Position numbers and translations under genes: made by a program
In this document: positions 42,492 through 56,039 of the stretch, in pieces
How the letters are laid out: every line of letters starts with the position of its first letter
Numbering within the stretch: the stretch's first letter is position 1
Notes under the pieces: generated by a model
Databases searched by the model: none
The model's input: only the letters and a program-made list of their open reading frames with translations
Told to the model about the DNA's origin: nothing
NCBI GenBank assembly: GCA_016748015.1
Contig: JAAOMT010000786.1
Location: 223,744-287,743 of the forward strand
DNA: 64,000 nucleotides
Direction: 5' to 3'
Origin: Geosiphon pyriformis
Lineage: Eukaryota > Glomeromycota > Glomeromycetes > Archaeosporales > Geosiphonaceae

Positions 42492-44292
42492 TCGTAATGT
42501 CAAGCATTCTGGTGTTAAAGATGGAGTTTTTTTGGCTAAACCTCATTCTAATGGGGGCATGTACTCTGATATGGAAAGTAATTCTAGTAGTAGTATTGTT
42601 GATGATGTCCTGGTTGGTAGTAGTGATAAGTTTTTTCTCAGTTCAGCTGCTACTACTCCTAAGACAAAGAAAGTTAAAAATGATTTGGTCTATGGTTCCC
42701 CTCTTGGCTCTCTGGATTATGACATGGATAACAATGATGGTGATTTTCTCTCTCCTCTTCTTGGTATTTCTTTGAAAAAAAAGTGGTTAGATCCCAAAAT
42801 AGTCAAAACTCAGGTGGAAGTTGCTGTAAAAAAATCTTTTGCTCTGGACATTAATCTCTCAACTGTGGAAGGCAAATTGGCTATGGCCAAAACTCAGGTT
42901 ATCAGAAAATTATTTTCAAAAATCAATGGTTTTGGGAGGGGCCACTACCCCCTCAAAATTTGAAGGGATCATCAGATCTACCTTCACCTTAGAGATCAGC
43001 ATAGAAAAGGCCACATCATTGGCCAAAAAAGAGAGGATTACTGTAAACACTGATCTTAAGAAACAAGGAATTCGTTCAGATCAGGCCATAGTAATAAAGG
43101 AAATTCCCATGGATACACCAAAGGGAATGATCATTGCAGCTCTTTCTGAGTTTGGTCAAGTGGTGTCAATCCAATTGCAACTCATTAGGCTGTAGCAGAA
43201 GACTGTGATGGAGTTTGCCGAATTGAGTCAAGCAGATCTGTTGGCAGCTAAGTGGTCATTCTTAATCAGGAAAGATTCAGTGTGCATGGCCAAAGCTGTG
43301 GGAGATCGTGTGACATGGGCATCAAGGGATCAGTTTAGGGTGCTTTTGTTTACTTTGCCTGTAGGTACAACTGCACATGATCTTGGAAATCTTTTGGAAA
43401 AGGCTGGTGGGAAGACATGTGTCATTAATTGGTCATTAGAAAGTGGCAATAGGACTCGCTGTACTGTAGTTGGCTTTGAGTCTGACAAAATGTTGGAGTC
43501 GGCTTTTTGCACAGTTTCAATTCTTGGTGGAGTGAAGCTTTCTTAGACTAAATTGGGTCTTGTTTGGTGTGATAGGTGTGGGAAGCTTGGTCATTCAGTT
43601 TTGGAGTGTGATGCTGAGATTGCTTCCACTTCCAAGCCTCCAAAATCATTTATAAGATGGGTCACTTTGGATGAGAATCACTTCCAACTTGCCAAGTTGT
43701 ATGTGAAAAAGAGTGTTCTCATTTCTTGCCTAGCTGCCTTTGGCGGTAAATCATGGACTCAGGTTATTTTTTCTGTATCTATATCTTCTGGTCTTTCTGT
43801 TGGTTCTGATTCGAGTCTCTCTTTCTCTGGTAGTCCGGGTTCTGGTGGTCTGTCTCCTTCTACTTTCTTACTTAACTCTGCTTTGAATGAATGCTTGTTA
43901 TCTTTGGAATGATCTTTGGGGCTCTTGTTGAACCAAGTATCATGTATACTAAAATGCCTAAATGGTGCCAGATTGGTGCCTTTGGTGTCTGTTTCAAATG
44001 AAACTCCTGCTATGTCTGTCTCTCAACCTCTTACTTCAGTTCTGTCTGTGGTTGCAAATTCAAATTTTCTTTCTAATATGGTCTTGAATAGTCCAGATAG
44101 TCTTTCTAATACCCCTCTCCCTATTGCTACTAATGATCCAGTTCTTGGCTTGAGCAGTTTTAAGGTCTTAACTTCCAAGTTGAGCAGTCTTGAATCTAAA
44201 TTTGTGGCTCTGGAAGTTTTGGTAAATTCTATTTTAGTGAGGTTTGATTAGTTGTTTGCTGGCTTGAAGTCATTGTTGTCCTTCAAGTCTCA

Positions 44293-47200
44293 ATGAACAG
44301 TTTGGTTTGAAAAATTGCAATGTGTAACATTAAAGGAATGAACAATCCTGTGAAACAGAATAATATTATTCGTTGGCATAAAGAAATGAACAATGTGATT
44401 TCGATTGTTACTAAAACTAAGTTGAAAGGTAAGATCTGTCCTTGGATCATAAGCAAGTTTGATGGTGTTCGGGTTTTTATTTCTGGTTTGGATTCTGGTT
44501 ATCTGGGTTCCAGGGTTGCAATCATTATGAACAATTTTTTGGCTTGACATGTATGCAAGGTTTTGGATATTCCTGGCCAGCTTCTTTCTCTCAGACTCCT
44601 TTTCAAAAATAATTTTTCTGTGTCAGTTTTAAGGCTGTATGCTGGAGCTTCTCTGGCAGTTCATTTCTCTCAGGCAGATAATGTTAATTCTTTAATTGCA
44701 AGGGCAGTGAATAAGTTTTTTTTTGTCATCCTGGGTGACAATTTCAATAAAGATGGTTCTCAAAAAAGTACAAGTTTCAAAAAATGTTTTGATTTAGGTT
44801 TGGTTAACTTCTTGGGTGAGAGCTCATATGGAAAAAAAGCTATGTGAAACAATTCTTGGAGAGTGCCAAAACTATTGACTATGTGTTTGTGTCATCGAAT
44901 CTAGTTAATGTGATTTCAGATCATGGTGTGGTTGGCATTGAGGAGTTTTTCGATACTAATTATAAGGCTGTTTTTGTTTCTGTGAGTCTTGGTAGTTTGC
45001 TGGATGTGCAATTAAATGCATTGCATAAACAGGCAAATAAGGATTATTGGAAGTACAATTTTAAAGGTGCTGATAATGCTTTATGGCCAAAGTTTAAGGA
45101 TAAAACGGCGGCTAATACTGCCATGATCTATGATAATTTCTTGAATGCCAAAATGTGTTCGGATCTGGATGCTATGTAAGATGCTGTTCATAAGACATTG
45201 TGTTTTTCAGCAAATGTGGTTTTCAAAAAAAAATGGTTCAAGGAATATGATGGTGTTTTTACCAAAACTTTGTCCAGGTTTCATAGATTGGAGCTGCTGG
45301 TGTCTAAATTGGTTAAAGCTTCCCAGTTGATCAATTGTGATGTATTCACTTCATTGTTGGAAACTTGGATTCTGCTTAATTCTGTCAATGTTTCATTGGT
45401 AAAATCTCTTTTTCTTTCAGACTCCCCTTTGAATGATATACGATCTGTTTTTTCAAAGATCAGAAAATCTTATCATGCTTCTAAGTTGTTAGAGTCTAAA
45501 TGTGCTGAGAATTCTTATATTAGATCTACTATCAATAGAAGAATGGAGAGCTTTGAGTCAAACAAAGGTCATACTATCAGGAGTGTCTTGAAGCAGCCCT
45601 TTCGCAAAGTCATTTTAGATCATTTGTTAATGGGTAAAAAGCTGATCTTAGAGCCTGATCATGTTAAAGATAAAGTGGATGAAATAATAGAGAATTGAAC
45701 GTGGAACTGAGGTGTGGTTTGTGATGTGCCTGAGGATTGGTCTCGTCAGTATCAGCCTCTGGAACATGTTTTTGATGGTGCCTTTTTCAATGTTATGGAC
45801 TGTGTTAGTTTTGTTGAATTGTTTGGTGTGGTCTCCAATTTGCCTGATGGGAAAGCTGCTGGTCTTTCAGGCATCTCCAACGAACTCTGGAAGCATTGTG
45901 ACAGTTCAGCTCTCAATATGCTCTTAGTGCTCATCAATTCTTGTCTTTCTGATGAATCAATTCCTGGTGTTTGGAGGGAGGCTTGGGTTTTGATGATTTC
46001 TAAGCCTTATGAATGAGAAGACATGCTCACTAATACTTGTCCTATAGCTCTGATTGAGACAGTTTGCAAGATTCTCTCCAAAATTCTTTCTGACAAGATC
46101 TCATTGGCATGCAGCAAGTACGATGTTCTTCATGGTGACAATTTTTCAGTTTTAAAAGGTACTATGACTCAGTTCCCCATTTTTGCAGTTGGTTCAGTGA
46201 TTGAGAACACTATAGAAAAGAACTAGAAGCTCTGGCTAGTTTTGCAGAACATGTAAAAGGCTTTACGATTCTGTTGGTTGGAAACATCTCAGGAATAGTC
46301 TGGTTAGGATCAAAATGTGTAGCAAGTTTATCCAATTTTTTGGGGGTATTTATGGTAGTCATACCAACTAGATTATAACCAATTTTGGGTTAACAAGTGA
46401 TTATCATATGCATGATGGCTTGGACCAAGGGGAGGTTTTCTCACCTCTTCTTTGGTGGATATTTTATGATCCTCTTCTGTGTGAAATTAAGAGACAGGAG
46501 AGTGTATGTAGGTATAGGTTGAATTCTCATTTCGTTTCTAGAACTGGTTGTGTGGAATCTCAAGCTGGATTAATTTCATTTCTTGCTGCTGGTGCTTTTG
46601 TGGATAATACTATCTGGGTTGGTAATAGTCAGACAGTGACACAACACATTTTAGATGTTGCTAGCAAATTTTTCAGGCTTAATAACATTTCAATTAACAT
46701 TGATAAGACCATGGCCATTCTTATCAACTGCTGGGTTGCAAATTCCTTTCTTTTGATAAGTGGGATGCCTATATCTGTGGCCAAAAAGGGGGAATCTTAT
46801 TGGTATTTGGGTATTTTTTTGTCTACTAAGGGCTTTTCTAAGCCCAGTTTTGCTAAAGCTCATTCGGATGTCAAGTTTTTTGCTAATCTTGTGTTAAAAA
46901 AGGCCATTTCTGATAAACAATTTTCGTATTTGGTGTCTTCAGTCCTCCACCCTATTGTGAATTACAGAACTCAGTTCAGCTTTGTTCCTCTTAGTATGTG
47001 CACCAAATGGGATACTTTAATTTGCAAGAGTTTGAAATCAAAATCTGGTCTGCCTTTGGATTTTTCCAATGATGCATTGCATCACCTTTTATTGTATAGC
47101 TTAAAGACTTTTGAACAAATTCAGGCTGAACACAAAGTGGCATCTGTTGTTTGTTTTGCAAATTTGGTTGGTATTTTGGATCGTTTGTTTGCTTATAGAT

Positions 47201-48980
47201 CTTCTGACTTGCAAGTTTGTGTTGGCATCCGATCCATTCCTTGAGTTTCCTTACTCATATTGGTGTTGGTGCTTTCAATAATTTTCTGGTAGACTTGGTT
47301 CGTATATTTCATGATTATAATCTTTCTCTGAGTGGCATCAGAGCCAATGTCTTTCATCTTCAGAAAGAGACCCTTATGGTATCTGTTCTTGGTAAGTCTA
47401 GATTTGTCAGATGTTTTTTGTTTCTTTAGCATTATGGTGTTGCTTTTGTGGACCAACTTTGGAACCGCAGTGGGGCTGCTTTTACTTGGGCAACTTTTAA
47501 ACGTTGGAAGCAGTTGGACCCACATGGGCCAGTTTCTGTCTGGTTTGATCTTTTAGTTTCTTTTATCAACATGGTGGCTTCTGTTTCTGTTACGTCTTCT
47601 GCTGTTGGTGGAGTTGCCCCTCAAAATGTCCTGAATTTGATTGATTTTGCTATGATTTGTGATCGTCTGCTTGGTGTCGGTACTGATAGTATTTCGGTTT
47701 ATACTGATGGTTCTTTGGCTGGTTTGAGTACTGTTGGCATGCGGGCTGGTGCTGCTGTTTTTTTTGATAGTGTTGATTTGGGTTTGGGTGTTAAGGTCTC
47801 TGATTTGGTGTTTTTTACTATGGCAGAGTTACAGACTATTGCTCTGGCTCTTGAGTGTGTTCCTCCCTTTAGTTCTGTTCATTTGTTCTTTAACAGTCAG
47901 GCAGCTTTGGATGCATACAAATCTGAACTGGGTCTGGTGGTTCCGGACTTTCAAAATTGATGCTGGTTAGAACACCATCACATTTACGACTTGATTCATA
48001 GTAAAAATCTGAACATCTGTTGGTTTAAAGTCAAAGGACATTCTGGTGTTGTGGGTAATAAGCATATGGATGCTCTTGCTACGGCTGCTGTTATGTCTGA
48101 ACATTCTCTTCTTTTGCATGTGAATGCATGCTATATTTTGGCGGGTGGTATGGCTGTTTTTGGAAATTCTAAACATTTTGTTCATGATATTTTCCATTGT
48201 ATTCATTGTGCTTAATGGGAAATTGGTTCAGGTTTTAGGGTTTTGGTCACTAGTTTGCATGGCAATGTGAACTGGCATAGGTTTTCTTTTATGTGGTATC
48301 TTGATATGCATATGGCCACTGGTTCCACTAGTAAATGTTCTGCTGGTGCTTGTATTTATTTCATGAAGGCTTTACATCATTGACTGCCTATTGCTGTTTA
48401 CAAGCATCTTTATAGTAGATCTTATCCCAGTGTTTTATGCTTGTATTATGGTGAAGTCGAAGTTTCTGATCATGTTTTTTCTTGTGGTTCTGATACTGCT
48501 ATCCGCGTCCAGCTATTGAACACACATGTGGCTATCTAGGAAGTATTCTCCAGTTTACCCTGGTCATCATCACGACTTATGCAGCTTATGCTCTCTTGTG
48601 TTTTTGACACTTTGTTGTGTTCAGCATTTTGTAAGGGCTTTATGTTCAAACTTTGTTTTCAGGAAGCAGTTTCGGTTTTCAGAGACTCAAAAATTGCTTG
48701 TCAAAGAGTGGTGGAATTTGTGCGAAATTTTTGTCTTGCTTTTAGGGATAAGGTTTGGCTGGTTTGTGTGAGCCACTGTGCTTTAATAGAAAAGTGTGCC
48801 CTGATTCCTAGAGATGGCTCTGTTCCTGGCCTAGTGCATAATCTTTCTTTATTATTCTCTGTGGGGGTGATAAAGATGTTGGGTATTGCAGAGGCTTTTG
48901 GCATTAGCTCTGGCTTTCATGCATCTTGTTTATTTTTTGCGGGTATTAAGGATTCTGTGTTGGTTATTATAGATGCTTAG
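44293..48980 (+). pseudogene. LINE copy 1 ORF2: endonuclease, RT, RNase H, zinc tail
   Basis: Domains in order. AP-type endonuclease 44320-45000: CNIKGMNN, then TKTKLKG (catalytic Glu of T-E-T-K is Lys at 44413-44415) and LGDNFNKDGS (expected G-G-D-F-N-E-D-G-S). RT 45714-47250: LPDGKAAGLSGISNELWKH, DGLDQGEVFSPLLWW, and the active site FVDN (46597-46608) in place of F-x-D-D. RNase H 47690-48120: VYTDGSLAGLS, AELQTIALALE, FNSQAALDA (D to N) and VKGHSGVVGN. The C-terminal part to 48980 has an incomplete zinc motif, CLYYGEVEVSDHVFSC, at about 48440-48485. Stops and frameshifts separate the pieces. Confidence 0.88.
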
Positions 48981-49112
48981 TGTAGTTCTGATCGGCCTGA
49001 GTGGCTGATCACGTGTAGAAAATGCATGATTCATGCCTAGTTTAGCTCTCTTATGATGTATTGTACTAGATAATATTTGGACCTTACTCATTAAACAATA
49101 ATAATAAAAAAA

Positions 49113-50238
49113 ATTTTTTTTATAATATTTATTATCTGTTTTTTTTTAATTAACAATAATTTTTAAAATTTAATAATAATAAATCTAATTTAATAACATA
49201 TATATTTAAAGCTATTTGGTTATTTAAATATATAATTATTTTATTAAATAAAAAAATACAATTAAAAACAAATGCAATAATCTATAATTTAGTTATTATT
49301 AAAAAAACATATTATATATTCTAATATTAATATTTAAATTTAAGTTTTTAAAATAAACAAAAGTATTATTAATTATATAAAACAAACCAAATTTTTTTAC
49401 AAATTTATTAACAAATATAATAAAATTTTTTATAAAAGTTTTATAAAAAAAACATTTAATTCTTATTAAAAACAAAAAAATATAAACAGTAAAAAATCAA
49501 AATGAAATTATTAAAATCAAAAACAAAAATATGTAGTATTTAAAATTTAGATTAAAAAAATAAGAATAAAAAAATAATTTAAAAAGTTTATAAAATAAAA
49601 TAATTATAAATAATTTATTAATTTAAAAACTATAATAAAAACAATATTTTTAAATAATATAACAATTTTTATTATTTAATTAATATTATAATAAAGACAA
49701 AATTAAATAATAAAATTAATAATTTGAATAAAAATAAAACATAATATAAAAAATTAATAATACATATTTATTAAAAAACCTAAAAACTTATATTAATAAT
49801 AAATAAAATATCATAACTTAAAATATTAATAATAAGTATTTAAAAACATACTTAAAAAAATATATATATAATTATTTATTTACTATAAAATTATAGTAAA
49901 AAATTAATTTAATATAAAATTAATACTTTTTTAAATTGATAAAAAATTTATATATATAGCCAAATTATATTAAATTTATATATAAATTAATTAATTCAAT
50001 GATAAACTTATTAACATATTATTTTTCTAAAAACTAATTTTTTAATAATTAAATTTAAATAATTAGATTTAAAATTTTGATTATTTATTAATTATAATTA
50101 TTATTAAAACAAATTAATTAATTATATTTTTTAAAAATAATTTTTAAACAATAATTCCAAATTTAAAATATTAATATAAATAAAAACATATAAAATTTTT
50201 TATTATTGATTAATTTTTTTGATTAAATATCATAATAT
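49113..50238. other. A+T-rich spacer between the 3' ends of two LINEs
   Basis: Very A+T-rich with TATATA and poly-A/T runs, no ORF of 60 codons on either strand, no match to other families in the window. Both LINE tails point into it. Confidence 0.8.
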
Positions 50239-53200
50239 AAATCTTTTTTTTATTGATTAATAAATACAGTCTAATCACTATCTAGTATACAGAGTTAAAG
50301 CAAAATAAATTAAACTAAATATGGATTATGTGCTTACTATATGTGACCAGCCACTTGGACCCATCAAGGCAGCACTACACACTTATAAAGACTCCCAAAC
50401 CAACATTCAAACCAGAAAAAAATAAACAACACTTCCTCAAACCAAAGCTAACAGCAAAAGACTCAATGACACCAAGCATGCAAACTGCACCTTTGGACAG
50501 CTGACAGAACAAACCACTTAAAAGAACAAAAACAATACCAGTATCACAGATTAAACCACTTTTTTCCATATCAACACAAAAATTTAGACCTCAACAATTA
50601 TGCTTTACTGTAATGGTTATCTACCAAATAGTAGATAAAATTGACAACTATCAACATGGTCTTCTTCCTGTTACCAAAGACAGAAACAGCTTCTTTAATC
50701 CAATCTCTAAAAACAAAACCTTTACATACTGCAGTATATACACCACTATTCATGGACCTCATGAAAGCAAGTAATATTGAAGATGAAACTGAGAGACAAT
50801 TACCTGTCAATGACTTCTACAAAACCACAAAATTAGATACAATCTCTAAAAAAACCACAGCATCCACAGAACATGTGAAAACATAGTCAAAAAGCTTAAC
50901 CTCACCACATATTAGATACAGAATGCTCAGATAGTTTCTGTTATATAGTCTTTTACAAACAACAATTGGCAATCTTCCATGAACAGCTTTTATTAGATAA
51001 GTACACAAGGCAGCCAACTTCCAACTAGTAAAACCTGTTAATATATGAGAGTCTGGATGCCATATAGATGTAGTGCACTCCCAGTCAATATGCCTAATAA
51101 CCAATTTGTCTAGCACATTAACATTAGGTTTAGCCTTCTACAATGCCCAATTTACAGTACAATAAACATTGCACACAAAATAATAAGCATTACCAAAGAT
51201 GATGAGCCCATCTGCCATAAAAAACTTATTAAAAACCTTAGTAAGAAGAACCAGGTTCAAATGCACTGCAACATGAGCCAGAGCATTAGCATGGTTATTG
51301 CCAATTACACCTGAATGCTCTTTCACTTTCACCCACTTAACAAAAATGTCTTTTGACCTAACCAAATTAGCAATATGATGTCTCTCCATCCAACATTGAT
51401 TTTGAAAGTTAGGCTAACCCAACAGGCATTTTGATGCACAAGCAGTCAAAGCTGTCTGACTATCAGAGTAAAAGACAATTGAGCATGGTGAGAAAACACA
51501 CTCCAAAGCCAAAACAATTACCTGCAGTTCTGCCAAAGTAGAAGACAGCAGGCCCTAAACATTTACACCTATGCCTATGCCAATCTCAGAAAAAAAAGCT
51601 GCTGCCTTACAAGCCACATCTTTTATATTCAGACCACTTAATAAACCATCAGTAAATATGTTTATCTCCCCAGCCCAAACCTCGTGTAAATGTTTGCAAG
51701 CATTTAAAAAGTTGAACAAATAAAAAAAGTTAGAATAGTCTATAACAGCCACACCTTCATTAGGCCTTGACAAATGATCAGTTATATGTACAAAGGCTTT
51801 AGTGAATCAAGGTGATACTGGATTCTTAGGACTTAATCTCTTCCAATGCCAAAAAGTCTTCTAATCTATTATATAACCATGCTTATCAAGCAAAATGTTA
51901 CCAAAGACAACACCAAAATGCTTCAAAAAATGTACCACATCAAAATAAGAGTTGAGTCCCAGAATCCCAAACATCAAGATGTAACCAGAGCAATAAAATA
52001 TAGTGGGTATATGGTTGGACAAAGAAATATTAACATCAACAAAGATCTTCATAATACCAGCCAAAAAATTATCTGATGGACAAACTTTTAACTTGACAGG
52101 ATAACATAATAGATAAAAAGGTGTTCACCCTAAAACCTGTAAATCCAAAGCATGGTGTTCAAACAAACAACTTAGTATTCCAGATGCATTAGAAAAACTA
52201 ATCACTAAGACAATCTTGGCCTTAGCTTGTATCTGTTTAAACAATTTTAAACCATATAAAGATGGATAATACAAGGTCTCATTGAAAAAATTTTTCAGCA
52301 AAAGAGCCTTAAACTAAGCCCTCTTCTGATCAAAATGTCACACTTTTGACATATACTCTTAGCAATAAAACTGAACTGCATATGATAACTGACAATAGAC
52401 TAAAGAACTGCCAAAACCAAATATAAAAATTGCTTATCAGACACTGCCTTTTTGAGAACCATATTCGAAAAAAACTTGATATTCACATGAGCCTTGACAA
52501 GACTAGGTTTAAACAAACCCTCTATAAACAAAAATATGCCCAAGTACCTGTGAGATTCATCCTTCCTTGCTACAGATATGGGCCTACCACTAATGCTCAA
52601 AGAGATGTCTGCTACTTTCTAGTTGATAGGAATGACCACAGTCTTGTCATTGTTGATAGAAATATCATTAATCTTAAAGAACTCACTTGTAATATCTAAA
52701 ATGTACTGTATTGAAGCTTGACCATTCCCTATCCAAATTGTATCATCCACAAAGACACCAGCAGCAAAGAAAGAAGATTTACCATTACTAGTTTCTATCT
52801 TGCCAGTTTTCATCACAAAATTTGAATTAATTTTATAACCACATAAATGTTCTTGCCTTTTAACCTTACACAACAAACAGTTATAAAAATTCTCCAAAGA
52901 AGTAGAAAGAATACCTCTCCTTAATCCAAACCATCATAGACCACATAGCCATCTGAGAAACCAAAATCAATCATTATTCTGTTGTATCTGTTCTTATGAA
53001 TATTACCAAAAAATTTAATGAATTTGCTACACATTTTGATGTGCTCTAAGCTTAATCTTAAATGATGCCAATTGACAAATCATATGCTTTGCACATATCT
53101 TGTAAGACCAGCCAAATCTCATGACTCTTTTTCAAAGCATTCTCAATAACTGAGCCCACAGCAAAAACAGAAGACTGAGTTGAAATGCCTCTCAAGATTG

Positions 53201-54833
53201 AAAAGTTGTCACCATGCAGAATGCCAAACTCACTATATATAGATGAGATATGATTTGACAAAATCTTGAACAAAATCTTTTTAGCAGTCTCTATAAGTGC
53301 AATTGGTCTGGTGTTAGTTAGAACCCTATTCTAGTTATAAGACTTGGGAATCATAGAGACTCAAGCCCTTTTCCAAGACATGAGAACATTACTTGTTCTT
53401 AAACAAAAATTCAACAGATTCAGAAGACATGCCATCATTTCATCACCATAGTGCTTCCACAATTTGTTAGATATACCAGAAAGACCAGCAGTTTTTCTAT
53501 TGGGTAAACTACTAACCACCAAAGACAACTCTCCCAAATTAATGTTGCACATTACTCCTAAAAAAGCAGCATTATTAACATACTCCAAAAGAATATATTG
53601 CTGGGCCCACAGATCAAGTAAGACTGGAGAGACCCTCCACTTATGAGTTCAACCCATTATGATTTTATTCACTCTGAATTTCACCTCACCGGGCTCTAGA
53701 ATCAGCTCATCCCCAATTACCAAATAATCTAAAACAACTTTGCAAAATGACTGTTCCAAAACACTTTTGATCATACTGTCTTTATTTAAAATAAAATTTT
53801 TCATATGCTTATCGATTACATTCCTGATGCATCTATTTTTTGCTAGTTTAGCTTCATAGTATTTGGACTTACAATAATTCTTCTTAGCCTTAGACAAATG
53901 TTTAAGCAGCACAGTTGATTTAGAATTGCCATAATACAAGACAAGAAACTTAGAGACCACAACATTATCAAGAGTTGACCAAACCCAAACAAGATAATCA
54001 AATTCTGACATTTGTTCTAAGGATAAGCATTTTATAATCTTAGCCATCAAAGATTTTAATTTAAAAAACTTAGAAGACTGCCTGTTTTTAGGGCAGTCAA
54101 ACTCACTGAACCAGTGTTTAGAAAATGTTTCATCAGCTAAATCACACAATATACATCTCAAAATCTTTCACATTCCATCCAAATCTCCCTTTTTTTTGGC
54201 AACCAAAAAAAAACTCAGAGATGTAGCCAAACTAGCTAAAGAAAGTTCCTTGAAATGCATCCACTTGGCCACATCTGCATTTTTGATCCTAAACTTCCAC
54301 CAGTTTTTATTAGCCTATTTGTGAATATTGTTTAGACGTGCAATGACTAAATCTCTCAAACCAATTGAAATCTCAACCATTTCATGATCAGTATCAAAAA
54401 ATTCAGACACAAAGACAACTTCACATTCAACAATAGCTGAAGCCAAAATATCACTTATAAAAACATAATTAATAATTCTTGAAATCTCACATGAATTGCT
54501 CCAAGTAACAGATTTACTTAAAAAAAATCTATTTAACAAGTTGGCTAGACCCAACTCCAAACACCTCTTGAAACTTACACACCTTTTAACCCCATTTTTA
54601 TTGAAATTACCACCAAAAACCACAAAAGAGCTTGTATTCACAGCCCTAAAAATAAGAGAATTGATGCTAAAGGCCTGAGAAAAATAAGTCTTGGCTAAAG
54701 CACTGGCATACAAAACTAGAAAAGTCACTGAAAGTTTATTTTTAAACAGCAAATAAACAGAAATAACCCAACCAGAAATTTCCTCAATCTTTAAAACATG
54801 TCTAGTCAGCAAACTATTCATTACAATAGCCAC

Positions 54834-55651
54834 TATTACAAGAGTGTTTTCTTGGTATATTTTAATTGTTGATCTCCCATTTTAATTGCAATCAATCTCT
54901 TGTGAGTTTCTCGATTTTTATGTGTTGGATATTAATAATAATGTACTGAAAGTTTTCTCTTGATGTTGTGATGTAAGTCTTCTCTTTAATTCTAGTTGTC
55001 TTTGTATGTTGTGTACTTTTTCTCAAAGGCTAATCTGAAATCTACCCACTGTCTGGGGTCTTCTCTGAGACTATCCTTGCAATTGCCTGATGTGTTTCTC
55101 TAATCTAAAAACACAAAATGTTAATGGTCTTTTTGTAATTTCCCTAAGTATATAATAAAGCTTTTTCAATTTAATTAGTAACCATGTAAATAATCTTGAT
55201 CAGAGATTATTCTTCCAAAGAGTTCAAAGATAGAATGATAGTTTCATTCACTAGAAAGGATATATGAATTCTATTGTTAATCTTGTAATTATGATGTTCA
55301 TTCAATTTATTATTTTTTTATTAATTTTTTTTGAATAAGATTTTATTTAAATATTTGTTGCTTCTAGTTGAAGCTGTTTTTTCTTCATTATTAAAAACTA
55401 TTGTATATATATATAATTATTGTTTTACAAAATAATGTCTTGTAATACTCTATTTTCATTATTTCTAAATAGTGCTTGCTGCTATTGTGAAATAGTGCTT
55501 GCTGCTTTTACATAATAGTGCTTGCTGCTATTGTAAAATAGTGTTTGCTGTTATTTGTAAATCATTTCTTTTTATAAATTGTTGCTGTGCTATTTCATGA
55601 TTGGCTAATTTATATTATTTATAATTTCTATTAAATTCTTGAACTGTAATA
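54834..55651 (-). repeat. C 3' LTR
   Basis: On plus TATTACAAGAGTGTTTTC ... TTGAACTGTAATA; the terminal TG/CA is mutated to TA. It holds four 23-bp units (55468-55490, 55491-55513, 55514-55536, 55537-55560), with TATATATATATAA near 55413-55425 as the TATA region. Confidence 0.9.
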
Positions 55652-56039
55652 TTATCTTCTTTTTTTAAGATTGAGCTCCATCAAAATCAAAGTTAATTTC
55701 TTTATTGAATTTTAAGTTGCTATAGTAGTCCAATACTATATTATTAACTTATTGTAATTCTTGAAATTGTGAATTGATAAGTCATCTAATACTGTTGGTT
55801 GTTATTATGTTTATAATTGGATCCAGTAATACTTTGTGACAATTTTCAAATGCTTTGAAAATTCTGTAAACTGCTTTTTGAATAGAATATAATGTTGGTT
55901 TTTCCAATAAAACTTTCTAATTGTTGGATTGTTGCTTTGTTAAATACTTATTAATATTTCTGAGATTTAAGTTTTCCGATATATTAAGGTAAGTTGGTTG
56001 GAAATTTGGGTAGTTTGGGTAGTTTGTGTTTGTTTGTTA
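55652..56039 (-). pseudogene. C post-integrase ORF remnant and deletion junction
   Basis: On minus the reading LLEKPTLYSIQKAVYRIF and AFENCHKVLLDPI (about 55920-55800) parallels A1 YQLHNIFWNYPEILL. The junction with the gag side lies near 55970, where sequence equal to B1 about 19235 is followed directly by this 3' region. Confidence 0.7.

Larger units (their letters stand above)
41607..44251 (+). pseudogene. LINE copy 1 ORF1: two RRM-like domains and CCHC knuckle
   Basis: RNA-binding protein that would coat the LINE RNA. The reading starts METASSGSLSSL and is cut at 41715-42491 by an LTR: RVSLH before, NVKHSG after, where copy 2 reads VTLRNIKHSG. 42496-42963 continues to INGFG, where a frameshift occurs (G-G-A-T-T-P expected). 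Then come an RRM-like fold AIVIKEIPMDTPKGMII ... VMEFAEL (43060-43225), a second one, RVLLFTLPVGTTAHDL ... CTVVGFESD (43335-43490), and the knuckle CDRCGKLGHSVLEC (43570-43611). A Ser/Leu-rich tail follows. Stops at about 43193, 43544 and 43911. Confidence 0.82.
41486..49112 (+). mobile_element. LINE copy 1 (ORF1, ORF2 with endonuclease, RT, RNase H)
   Basis: A non-LTR retrotransposon. The 5' end TTTTTTTGTACATTCC ... CCAAAGAGCAC aligns with copy 2 (about 61010, minus). ORF1 is at 41607-44251, ORF2 at 44293-48980, and there is a short 3' UTR ending in CAATAATAATAAAAAAAA. It is interrupted by a solo family B LTR. Both ORFs are broken but cover the full domain set. I see no clear target duplication because both flanks are A+T-rich. 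Confidence 0.88.
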
